Shown piece after piece: positions 1 to 6,697 of a stretch of DNA of 9,121 bases. The notes below the pieces were generated by a model, which made no database searches, was not told the origin of the DNA, and saw only the letters and a list, made by a program, of their open reading frames with translations. The translations under genes and the position numbers were made by a program. Within the stretch, counting starts at the first letter, position 1, and each line of letters opens with the position of its first letter. Source of the stretch: Acidobacteriota bacterium (GTDB lineage: Bacteria > Acidobacteriota > Terriglobia > Terriglobales > Acidobacteriaceae); the NCBI GenBank assembly GCA_021846065.1, contig JAJZCP010000043.1, positions 1-9,121 on the forward strand, in the 5' to 3' direction.

Positions 1-979
<979 letters not shown>

Positions 980-1036
980 GGGGAAACTGTGTGTGCAGTG
1001 GCACAATGCTCAAGGCGGGGCGCGGGCTGGATTGTG

Positions 1037-1066
1037 TTGATTTGCCTTCCGCGCGAATCTGATAGT
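1037..1066 (+). promoter_or_regulatory. Possible sigma-70-type promoter for the nuo operon
   Basis: TTGATT (1037-1042) and GATAGT (1061-1066) each match four of six consensus bases and are separated by 18 bp. The predicted transcript would start near 1073, leaving only about 10 nt before the nuoA ATG and cutting into its GAGAG ribosome site (1070-1074). The call is weak and the true promoter may lie further upstream. Confidence 0.2.
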
Positions 1067-1083
1067 GTAGAGAGTTCGGCGCG

Positions 1084-1452
1084 ATGGCAACGGAATCTTA
1101 CATCCCGGTGGTGGTGTTGCTGGCTGCGGCGGGGGCCTTTGCGATTGCACCGCTGGCGTTGGCGTGGGCGTGGGCAAAATGGTTTTCGCCGCAGAAGCCT
1201 GGGCCAGAGAAGAACGCCATTTACGAGTGTGGTCTGGAGGCCAAGGGCGGCGCGATGCCCTTTCATCCCGGCTACATTTTGTACGCGATCGTATTTTTAA
1301 TTTTTGATGTTGAGTCGATCTTTGTTTTGCCTTTTGCCGTGTCGTATGCGGGCCTGGGCGTGAAAGAATGCCTGGCCATGCTGGTGTTTTTGTTGCTGCT
1401 GGTCGAAGGCTTGGTCTGGGCCTGTAGCAAGAGGGCGCTCACCTGGGTGTAG
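1084..1452 (+). CDS. nuoA: NADH-quinone oxidoreductase subunit A (ND3 family)
   Basis: NuoA is a small membrane subunit of complex I at the junction of the peripheral and membrane arms, next to the quinone channel. The 122-residue product has the family's three membrane segments (about residues 7-31, 63-87 and 94-114). The hallmark YECG motif lies in the first loop (47-50); its Cys49 corresponds to the ND3 loop cysteine. The second helix carries the conserved FDVE acidic pair (D75, E77). Length and start match the family. A weak GAGAG at 1070-1074 lies 9 nt before the ATG. It is the first gene of the rightward operon, and nuoB follows with a 48-nt gap if nuoB uses the GTG at 1501. Confidence 0.96.
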   Translation: MATESYIPVVVLLAAAGAFAIAPLALAWAWAKWFSPQKPGPEKNAIYECGLEAKGGAMPFHPGYILYAIVFLIFDVESIFVLPFAVSYAGLGVKECLAMLVFLLLLVEGLVWACSKRALTWV

Positions 1453-1484
1453 CGGTTGTCGCATCCAGCGGAGCGATTGGGATT

Positions 1485-1490
1485 GAGGGG
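1485..1490 (+). promoter_or_regulatory. Shine-Dalgarno that decides the nuoB start
   Basis: GAGGGG lies 10 nt before the in-frame GTG at 1501. The alternative TTG at 1456, three bases after the nuoA stop, has no comparable site, so GTG 1501 is preferred. Confidence 0.5.
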
Positions 1491-1500
1491 AATCTTAGCA

Positions 1501-2163
1501 GTGGATGCGCAGTTGAAAACCGAGTTGCAGCGTCAGGGCATCTTCGCCATCACGCTGCAGGAACTCTACAACTGGGGGCGAAAAAATTCGCTATGGCCGC
1601 TGAACTTCGGCCTGGCTTGTTGCGCCATTGAGATGATCGCCTCCACCATGGCGCGGTATGATTTGGCGCGTTTTGGCGCAGAGGTCTTTCGGCCCTCGCC
1701 GCGCCAGGCCGATCTGATGATCGTTGCCGGAACGGTGACGAAAAAAATGGCGCCGCAAGTGGTACGGCTCTACAACCAGATGCCAGAGCCGAAGTATGTG
1801 ATCGCCATGGGGGCCTGCGCCATCTCTGGTGGGCCATTCAAGCAGGGCTACAACGTACTCAAGGGCATTGATCGCTTCATTCCCGTCGATGTGTACATTC
1901 CCGGATGCCCGCCGCGTCCCGAAGCGCTGATTGACGCGCTGCTCACCCTGCAAAAAAAGATTGATGCGCAGACGCTGACTGGCCCGAACCAGCCACGCTG
2001 CGCCGACGCTGCCGCGCCGAGTGAATTTCTAGTGCCGCAGTTTGGCGCGCATGATTTGGAGCCGCCGCAGAATCCCGCTGTGTGGCATCCGCCGCTGGTG
2101 CAGATTGCGCCCGCACAACCCGTAGTTGCAACCCACTCCACGGCAGGTGCGCATGAGTCCTGA
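1501..2163 (+). CDS. nuoB: NADH-quinone oxidoreductase subunit B (PSST/20 kDa, cluster N2)
   Basis: NuoB carries the terminal 4Fe-4S cluster N2 that hands electrons to quinone at the interface with NuoD. All four N2 ligands are visible in the 220-residue product: the tandem pair C40-C41 in [10 protein letters not shown]106 in MGACAISGG and C136 in IPGCPPRPE. The conserved [18 protein letters not shown] segment (63-80) is also intact. A TTG at 1456 would add 15 residues; the GTG at 1501 is preferred for its ribosome site and because it begins just before the conserved N-terminal region. The core ends near residue 160 and is followed by an unusually long, Pro/Ala-rich tail of about 60 residues. 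The 3' end overlaps nuoC by 11 nt. Confidence 0.95.
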   Translation: MDAQLKTELQRQGIFAITLQELYNWGRKNSLWPLNFGLACCAIEMIASTMARYDLARFGAEVFRPSPRQADLMIVAGTVTKKMAPQVVRLYNQMPEPKYVIAMGACAISGGPFKQGYNVLKGIDRFIPVDVYIPGCPPRPEALIDALLTLQKKIDAQTLTGPNQPRCADAAAPSEFLVPQFGAHDLEPPQNPAVWHPPLVQIAPAQPVVATHSTAGAHES

Positions 2164-2731
2164 GCGCAGTGCAAACATTGACGTGGAAATGGTGCGCGCC
2201 GCGCTCGTCGCCGCAATTCCTGGCTGTCGCGTGGAGATGCTCGCCAACCCCAGTCCAGCGGCGCAACACTCGCTGCTGATCGATGCGGAGCACGCCGTGG
2301 CCATTGCAGAATTTTTGCGCGACGCCGCCACGCTGCGCTTGGATTACTGCTCGAACGTTACCGGCATTGATTGGCCCGCGAAGGATGGCAGCGGATATTT
2401 GGAAGCGGTCTACCATCTGTATTCGATGGAGAAAAAACACGGGCCGCTGGTGCTGCGTCTGCGCACACTGGATCGCGCGGCTGCTGTGCATCTGCCTTCG
2501 CTCACGCCCGTCTGGCGCAGCGCGGAGTTGCAGGAGCGCGAAATCTTTGACCTCTTCGGCATTCACTTTGACGGACATCCCGATCTGCGGCGGCTGCTGA
2601 TGTGGGAGGAATTTTCTGGCCATCCCATGCGTCGCGACTATGTGGAGCCGGATGATTACGAGTACGAGCCAACGGCGCACGACACCGTTTTGCAAAAGGT
2701 GCAGCAGCACCAGCGTGAGGCGGAACGGTGA
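2153..2731 (+). CDS. nuoC: NADH-quinone oxidoreductase subunit C (30 kDa)
   Basis: NuoC is a peripheral-arm scaffold subunit without cofactors that packs against NuoD. The 192-residue protein contains the complex I 30-kDa signature [10 protein letters not shown] (128-137), followed by the usual [10 protein letters not shown] and HPMRRDY segments. The ATG at 2153 is chosen because AGGTG sits just before it. A TTG at 2126 would add nine residues and has no ribosome site. It overlaps the end of nuoB by 11 nt, and its stop shares a base with the nuoD ATG (TGATG), an arrangement typical of translational coupling. The gene is separate from nuoD, unlike the fused nuoCD of E. coli. Confidence 0.95.
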   Translation: MSPERSANIDVEMVRAALVAAIPGCRVEMLANPSPAAQHSLLIDAEHAVAIAEFLRDAATLRLDYCSNVTGIDWPAKDGSGYLEAVYHLYSMEKKHGPLVLRLRTLDRAAAVHLPSLTPVWRSAELQEREIFDLFGIHFDGHPDLRRLLMWEEFSGHPMRRDYVEPDDYEYEPTAHDTVLQKVQQHQREAER

Positions 2732-3894
2732 TGACGTCGATGACCACGGTGGAGTTGGAGCAGCAGCAGGCGCAGATGGGCTTTGACGATGGCGCAAGCC
2801 ATTTGCTCGAAGTCTCCATGGGGCCGCAGCATCCCTCGACGCACGGCGTCTTCCGCATGGATGTGGTGCTGGACGGCGAGCGCATTGTGAAGTTAAAGCC
2901 GGTCTTTGGCTACTTGCATCGCAACCATGAAAAGATCGCCGAATCGGAGACCTACCTTGGCTCCATGCCGTATACCGATCGGCTGGATTATCTCTGCTCC
3001 CTGACGAACAACTGGGGCTACGCGCTGGCAGTGGAGCGGCTGGCGGGCATTGAAGTGCCAGAGCGTGCCGAATATCTGCGCGTGATTGTGGCCGAGCTGA
3101 CGCGCCTGCAAAACCACGCCTGCCTCGTTGGATTTTTACTGCAAGATATGGGTGCCAGCGGCACGCCGCTGATGTATGCCTTCCGCGAGCGGGAAAATAT
3201 TCTCGATCTGTTTGAAGCGCTGACCGGCGCGCGCATGATGTGCAACTATCTGCGCTTTGGCGGCTGCCGCGTGGACGCCTCACCCGCATGGCTGCGGCAG
3301 GCGCAACAGGTGGTCGAGGCCTTTCCGAAATTTCTCGACGAGTTCGAACAGCTACTCACCAGCAATGAAATTCTTGTGGCACGCACGCAGGGCGTGGGCG
3401 TGTTGCCCAAAGACATGGCCGTGCAGGCGGGCATCACCGGGCCGACATTGCGTGCCAGCGGCGTCAATTATGACCTGCGCAAGGTGGATGGCTACGGCAT
3501 CTACGATCGCTTTGCCTTTCGCGTGCCGCTGGGCGAACACGGCGATGTGTACGACCGATATAGGATTCGGCTGCTGGAGATGCGTGAGTCGGTGCAGATT
3601 TTGCGTCAGGCGCTGCGAGAGATTCCGCCGGGGCCAGTGCAGGATCCGAAGACAAAGCTGCGCGGCTTTCGTCCCAAGCCGGGCGAGGCTTACGCGCGCA
3701 TCGAGTCGCCGAAGGGCGAACTGGGCTTTTATCTCATCAGCGATGGCTCGGCTAATCCGTACCGGTATCGTGTGCGTCCGCCCAGCCTCATCAATCTGAC
3801 CGTGCTGGAGGAGATGTGTCTGGGGTGCAATGTGGCCGATGTGGTGGTGACGCTCGGCAGCATCGACATTGTGATGGGCGAGGTGGACCGGTGA
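2731..3894 (+). CDS. nuoD: NADH-quinone oxidoreductase subunit D (49 kDa, quinone-binding)
   Basis: NuoD is related to the large subunit of NiFe hydrogenases and forms the quinone-reduction site with NuoB. The 387-residue product is of normal length. It shows [11 protein letters not shown] (30-40, with quinone-site H38), [11 protein letters not shown] (61-71, a variant of the 49-kDa signature with Asn where Gly/Ala is usual), [10 protein letters not shown] (79-88, with Y81 the likely quinone-site Tyr), the QDMGA and [12 protein letters not shown] segments, and the canonical C-terminus [12 protein letters not shown]. The ATG at 2731 overlaps the nuoC stop; a GTG at 2728 would add one residue, and GAGG at 2717-2720 could serve either. 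nuoI follows after 45 nt, where many operons have nuoE, F and G. Confidence 0.96.
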   Translation: MTSMTTVELEQQQAQMGFDDGASHLLEVSMGPQHPSTHGVFRMDVVLDGERIVKLKPVFGYLHRNHEKIAESETYLGSMPYTDRLDYLCSLTNNWGYALAVERLAGIEVPERAEYLRVIVAELTRLQNHACLVGFLLQDMGASGTPLMYAFRERENILDLFEALTGARMMCNYLRFGGCRVDASPAWLRQAQQVVEAFPKFLDEFEQLLTSNEILVARTQGVGVLPKDMAVQAGITGPTLRASGVNYDLRKVDGYGIYDRFAFRVPLGEHGDVYDRYRIRLLEMRESVQILRQALREIPPGPVQDPKTKLRGFRPKPGEAYARIESPKGELGFYLISDGSANPYRYRVRPPSLINLTVLEEMCLGCNVADVVVTLGSIDIVMGEVDR

Positions 3895-3926
3895 GCGGAC
3901 GGCCAAGCGCAATGCAAATCGTCGCC

Positions 3927-3933
3927 GGAGGTG
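3927..3933 (+). promoter_or_regulatory. Shine-Dalgarno that decides the nuoI start
   Basis: GGAGGTG lies 6 nt before the ATG at 3940. The upstream in-frame GTG at 3931 overlaps this site, so it is unlikely to be the start. Confidence 0.75.
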
Positions 3934-3939
3934 CGCACC

Positions 3940-4539
3940 ATGCTGGGTAAAGGCATTGTGCTGGGCTTGGCAGAGACGGCCCGAAATTTTTTCGGCAGCT
4001 ACTTCCGCCGCGAACGGCTGACGACGGTGCAGTTTCCAGAGGAACGTTTGCCGCAGATTGAGGCATCGAGAAATTTTCCGTTTCTCGTTTTCGACGGCGC
4101 GGATTGGCAGCAGGGAATGCGCTGCGTCGCTTGCCAGATTTGCGAGAAAGAGTGTCCACCGAAGTGCATCCTGATCGAGAAGAGCAAGGACAAGAAGCCG
4201 GATGCCATCGGCAAGCCACAGTTTTATCCAGCGGTTTTTAATATCGATGTTTCCGTCTGCATGAGTTGCCAGATTTGCGTTGAGGTTTGCCCGTTCGACG
4301 CCATCAAAATGGATGTGGACTTTGAGTTGAGCACGCACGACCGCTTCGGCGATCTGTTGTGGAACAAGCAGCGGCTCTCCAAGTCAAATGAGTACTACCA
4401 CCAGATTCATCCAACGGAGGCCACAGCCGTCGATGCGGCTTTGTCTGCCGAGCGCGAGAAGTTGGCCGCGAAGGCCAAGGCCGCCAGCGCGACGCCACCT
4501 GCGAACGCAGCCCCAGCATCCGCGGAGGGCCAGGCGTGA
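3940..4539 (+). CDS. nuoI: NADH-quinone oxidoreductase subunit I (2x[4Fe-4S] ferredoxin-like, TYKY)
   Basis: NuoI carries clusters N6a and N6b and passes electrons toward N2 in NuoB. The 199-residue product has two CxxCxxCxxxCP motifs: C62/C65/C68/C72 and C107/C110/C113/C117, separated by the usual spacer with a PQFYPAVFNID segment. The N-terminus (MLGKGIVLGLAETARNFF) is the typical amphipathic membrane-contact helix. The ATG at 3940 is preferred over the GTG at 3931 because of the ribosome site. The last 40 or so residues form an Ala/Lys/Pro-rich tail outside the family core. It sits before nuoH, whereas the common order is nuoH then nuoI. The stop overlaps the nuoH GTG by 4 nt. With NuoEFG missing, this subunit would be the likely entry point for electrons from ferredoxin (inference). 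Confidence 0.95.
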   Translation: MLGKGIVLGLAETARNFFGSYFRRERLTTVQFPEERLPQIEASRNFPFLVFDGADWQQGMRCVACQICEKECPPKCILIEKSKDKKPDAIGKPQFYPAVFNIDVSVCMSCQICVEVCPFDAIKMDVDFELSTHDRFGDLLWNKQRLSKSNEYYHQIHPTEATAVDAALSAEREKLAAKAKAASATPPANAAPASAEGQA

Positions 4540-5690
4540 GCAATTTCATATTGCATCTTCTTACTTGGATACATGCGCTGGCCGCGAGCACAATCGGCCA
4601 CGCGCTGTTGATGGTTGTTCCCGTGCTGGTGGTTTTCCCCATGCTCTTTGCTGTGACGACGTTGCTGGAGCGCAAAGGCTTGGGGCGCATGCAGAACCGC
4701 TACGGGCCAAATCGCGCAGGGCCGTGGGGATTGTTGCAGCCGATGGCCGACGGCATCAAGGCGCTGACGAAAGAAGATGTGGTGCCCGCAGCGGCGGATC
4801 GCTGGGTGCATTTTTGCGCGCCGGTGTTGATGGTGCTCTCGGCGTTTCTGGTTTATGCCGTGGTGCCGGTGAGCCGGACGTGGGTGGTAGCTCCGTTGCG
4901 CGCGGGCGTGCTCTACTTTTTTGCCGCAGGGTCGTTGATGGAGATTGCCGTCTTCATGGCTGGATGGTCCAGCCGCAGCCAATACTCGCTGCTCGGCGCA
5001 ATGCGCGCGTTGGCGCAGATGATTAGCTATGAGATTCCGCTGGTGCTCTCCGCCGTGGTGGCGGTAATGGCCGCAGGATCGTTATCGATGGTGGAGATTG
5101 TGCGTCGTCAGGCAGGCTACACAGGCATCTGGCCGCATTGGTTTGTGCTGACGCCGTGGGGGCTGGTCGGCTTTGCGCTGTTCCTCATCGCGGCCACGGC
5201 GGAGTCCAATCGCTCGCCCTTCGATTTACCTGAGGGCGAGTCGGAGATCATCGCGGGCTATTACATCGAATACTCTGGCTTCAAATTTGCAATGTTTTTT
5301 TTGGCGGAATATCTGGGCATGTTCGCCATTAGTGCGATGGGAATCACGCTATTTCTCGGCGGCTGGTCGGCACCGTTTGCATTTCTAACCTGGATTCCAT
5401 CGTGGATTTGGTTCTTCGCCAAACTGCTGGCGCTGATCGCAGGCTTCATCTGGATTCGCGGCACGCTGCCGCGCTTGCGCATGGATCAACTGATGCGCTT
5501 TGCGTGGGAATTTTTGCTGCCAATGACGTTATGCAATTTATTTGTGGCGGGCGCGTGGAAGTTTCTTCCGCCGGGTGTGCTGCGCTGGCTGGGGTGTGCG
5601 CTGGTATTGTTGGCCGCCTACTGGCTGCTGGGGCGCAGGCTGGAACAGCGCGGCGGATTGGCGCGGCGTACCTATCGTTTTGCGGAGTGA
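4536..5690 (+). CDS. nuoH: NADH-quinone oxidoreductase subunit H (ND1 family)
   Basis: NuoH is the membrane subunit that forms the quinone access channel and couples quinone reduction to proton pumping. The 384-residue protein has about eight or nine hydrophobic helices. It contains both ND1 hallmarks: ERKGLGRMQNRYGPNR (45-60) with QPMADGIKALTKED after it, and AESNRSPFDLPEGESE (222-237), the acidic cytoplasmic loop. The GWSS..Y..LGAMRA segment (143-158) is also typical. The GTG start at 4536 overlaps the nuoI stop by 4 nt and has GGAGG at 4524-4528, 7 nt upstream. Unlike most junctions here, the next gene follows only after a 99-nt gap. Confidence 0.96.
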   Translation: MSNFILHLLTWIHALAASTIGHALLMVVPVLVVFPMLFAVTTLLERKGLGRMQNRYGPNRAGPWGLLQPMADGIKALTKEDVVPAAADRWVHFCAPVLMVLSAFLVYAVVPVSRTWVVAPLRAGVLYFFAAGSLMEIAVFMAGWSSRSQYSLLGAMRALAQMISYEIPLVLSAVVAVMAAGSLSMVEIVRRQAGYTGIWPHWFVLTPWGLVGFALFLIAATAESNRSPFDLPEGESEIIAGYYIEYSGFKFAMFFLAEYLGMFAISAMGITLFLGGWSAPFAFLTWIPSWIWFFAKLLALIAGFIWIRGTLPRLRMDQLMRFAWEFLLPMTLCNLFVAGAWKFLPPGVLRWLGCALVLLAAYWLLGRRLEQRGGLARRTYRFAE

Positions 5691-5712
5691 GTGTGGAGTG
5701 AGATTGTCCAAG

Positions 5713-5793
5713 ATGTTTGCAGGCAAAACAATGCGCGCAGCAATACTCCACGCAATGAGGAGGCCGAAGCCGATGCTTCGGATTGCCGCATGA
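5713..5793 (+). CDS. Candidate 26-codon leader ORF coupled to nuoJ
   Basis: A short open frame begins at ATG 5713 and ends with TGA at 5791-5793, overlapping the nuoJ ATG as ATGA. The predicted peptide is basic (K5, R8, R16, R17, K19, R23) with Met at 1, 7, 15 and 21, and resembles no family known to me. Alternative starts are TTG 5704, with GGAG 5 nt upstream, and ATG 5731. It could be translated to couple nuoJ to nuoH by re-initiation and would open the hairpin at 5764-5781. Short open frames are common by chance in GC-rich DNA, and the initiation signal at ATG 5713 is poor, so the call is weak. Confidence 0.25.
   Translation: MFAGKTMRAAILHAMRRPKPMLRIAA
5757..5789 (+). promoter_or_regulatory. 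Hairpin-bridged ribosome-binding site of nuoJ
   Basis: A strong Shine-Dalgarno GAGGAGG (5757-5763) lies 26 nt before the nuoJ ATG at 5790, too far for normal use. Immediately after it, CCGAAGC-CGAT-GCTTCGG (5764-5781) forms a perfect 7-bp stem with a 4-nt loop, and 8 nt then separate it from the ATG. Folding would place the Shine-Dalgarno at the usual distance from the start codon. No other good ribosome site lies near the ATG. Hairpins bridging the ribosome site and start codon are known in phage T4, for example gene 25. Confidence 0.55.
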
Positions 5794-6290
5794 GTTTTTC
5801 ATTTTTTGTGGCCGCAGGGTTTACGGTGGCGGGCGCGCTGGCTGCGATGGTGCTGCGCAATTTGATCCATTGCGTGTTGGCGCTGGTGGTGGGCTTTGCC
5901 GGATTGGCCGCGGTGTATTTGCAGTTGGGCGCGCAGTTCGTTGGCTTGGCTCAGATTTTTGTGTACGCGGGAGCCGTGGCAATTTTGGCCGCATTTGTGA
6001 TTTTGCTGACGCAGGGCGTGGAGCACCGCACGCGCCCCGCAGCAGCGATGGATTGGGCCGTGGGCGCGCTGTTGGCCTGCGGTGTTTTTGCTGTGCTGGC
6101 CTGGGCGGTGGTGCGGGGAGTGGCCCGGTTGCCCATCCCAGCGCAGCCATCCGATGCAGGCGTACACGCCATTGGCGATGCCATGCTGCACCGGTTTGTT
6201 TTGCCGCTGGAGGTCGCTGGATTGCTGTTGACCGTAGCGCTGATCGGTGCGGTTTTGCTGGCGATGCGCGATGGGGAGGCGGGCGCATGA
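5790..6290 (+). CDS. nuoJ: NADH-quinone oxidoreductase subunit J (ND6 family)
   Basis: NuoJ is a small membrane subunit in the central proton-translocation axis of complex I. The 166-residue protein has five predicted helices and the family core GLAQIFVYAGAVAILAAFV (52-70). It aligns without gaps with the first 60 or so residues of E. coli NuoJ, with Y59, G61 and A62 conserved; Q55 stands where E. coli has E55. That alignment fixes the ATG at 5790, although the frame stays open to a GTG at 5691 whose extra residues are hydrophilic and unlike the family. Its own ribosome site is distant and hairpin-bridged. The stop overlaps the nuoK ATG as ATGA. Confidence 0.95.
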   Translation: MSFSFFVAAGFTVAGALAAMVLRNLIHCVLALVVGFAGLAAVYLQLGAQFVGLAQIFVYAGAVAILAAFVILLTQGVEHRTRPAAAMDWAVGALLACGVFAVLAWAVVRGVARLPIPAQPSDAGVHAIGDAMLHRFVLPLEVAGLLLTVALIGAVLLAMRDGEAGA

Positions 6291-6598
6291 ATCCTTTAAC
6301 TGGATATTTATTGTTGGCCGCGCTGCTGTTCTCCATCGGCTTGGCTGGCGTGCTGACGCGGCGCAGCGCGATTTTAATGTTGGTGGGCATGGAGTTGATG
6401 TTGAATGCGGCCAACCTGAATCTGATTGCGTTTTGGCGCTATGGGCCGAATCCTGCGAGGATGACCGGCGTTTTGTTTGCGCTCTTCTCCATCGGAGTGG
6501 CAGCGGCGGAGGCTGCCGTGGGCCTGGGAATTTTGGTTGCAGTGGCGCGGCGCGTGCGGACGACGGACGTGGATCAAATGAACGCGATGCGGGGATAA
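6287..6598 (+). CDS. nuoK: NADH-quinone oxidoreductase subunit K (ND4L family)
   Basis: NuoK is a three-helix membrane subunit in the proton channel of complex I. The 103-residue product has normal family length. Its two key membrane glutamates are present: E36 in LVGMELMLNAANL, at the same number as in E. coli, and E75 in the third helix (VAAAEAAVGLGI), matching E. coli E72. The ATG at 6287 overlaps the nuoJ stop by 4 nt and is preceded by a strong GGGGAGG (6273-6279), 7 nt upstream. The same frame is open further upstream through nuoJ, but that part is antisense to family features and not coding. The gene ends in TAA and is followed by a 95-nt AT-rich gap before nuoL. Confidence 0.95.
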   Translation: MNPLTGYLLLAALLFSIGLAGVLTRRSAILMLVGMELMLNAANLNLIAFWRYGPNPARMTGVLFALFSIGVAAAEAAVGLGILVAVARRVRTTDVDQMNAMRG

Positions 6599-6601
6599 AC
6601 G

Positions 6602-6697
6602 ATGTACGGAAAATTTGCGCATATTTTTTTGAAGCCGCAGGTTGCGAACTATTTCGAAATGGATTTTTATTTTTTTGGATTTGTGAAAGCTGCATGA
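6602..6697 (+). CDS. Candidate 31-codon mini-gene between nuoK and nuoL
   Basis: A short frame opens at ATG 6602, three bases after the nuoK stop, with GGGGA (6591-6595) 6 nt upstream. It closes with TGA at 6695-6697, overlapping the ATG at 6694 and touching the ATG at 6697 of nuoL. The tight fit at both ends is what is expected of an operon member or coupled leader peptide. The predicted peptide is aromatic (seven Phe, three Tyr in 31 residues), partly hydrophobic toward its C-terminus (DFYFFGFVKAA), and unlike anything I recognise. The DNA is only about one-third G+C, so codon use differs from the neighbours. It may be an unconserved linker. Confidence 0.35.
   Translation: MYGKFAHIFLKPQVANYFEMDFYFFGFVKAA

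Noticed and set aside
999..1013. TGGCAC at 999-1004 as a sigma-54 -24 element upstream of nuoA
   Set aside because: The position expected for the -12 TTGC reads TCAA, so the essential GC is missing.
1456..1500. TTG at 1456 as the nuoB start, adding 15 residues
   Set aside because: It has no good ribosome site, while the GTG at 1501 has GAGGGG at 10 nt and begins just before the conserved N-terminal region. It remains possible.
1943..3289. 448-codon open frame on the - strand across nuoB, nuoC and nuoD
   Set aside because: It is antisense to three well-supported genes, has no domain pattern, and is typical of long shadow frames in GC-rich DNA.
5764..5781. Hairpin after nuoH as a rho-independent terminator
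   Set aside because: The stem is followed by ATTGCCGC with no T-run, and it lies directly between a ribosome site and the nuoJ start, so a translational role fits better.
5783..6598. 271-codon frame that would make nuoK start at a TTG inside the nuoJ leader
   Set aside because: Everything before the ATG at 6287 overlaps nuoJ in another frame and is unlike NuoK. The ATG at 6287 has a strong ribosome site and gives the normal 103-residue length.
6621..6677. T-runs between nuoK and nuoL as terminators
   Set aside because: No GC-rich stem precedes either T-run. The near-palindrome at 6610-6627 has no loop and so cannot form a hairpin.
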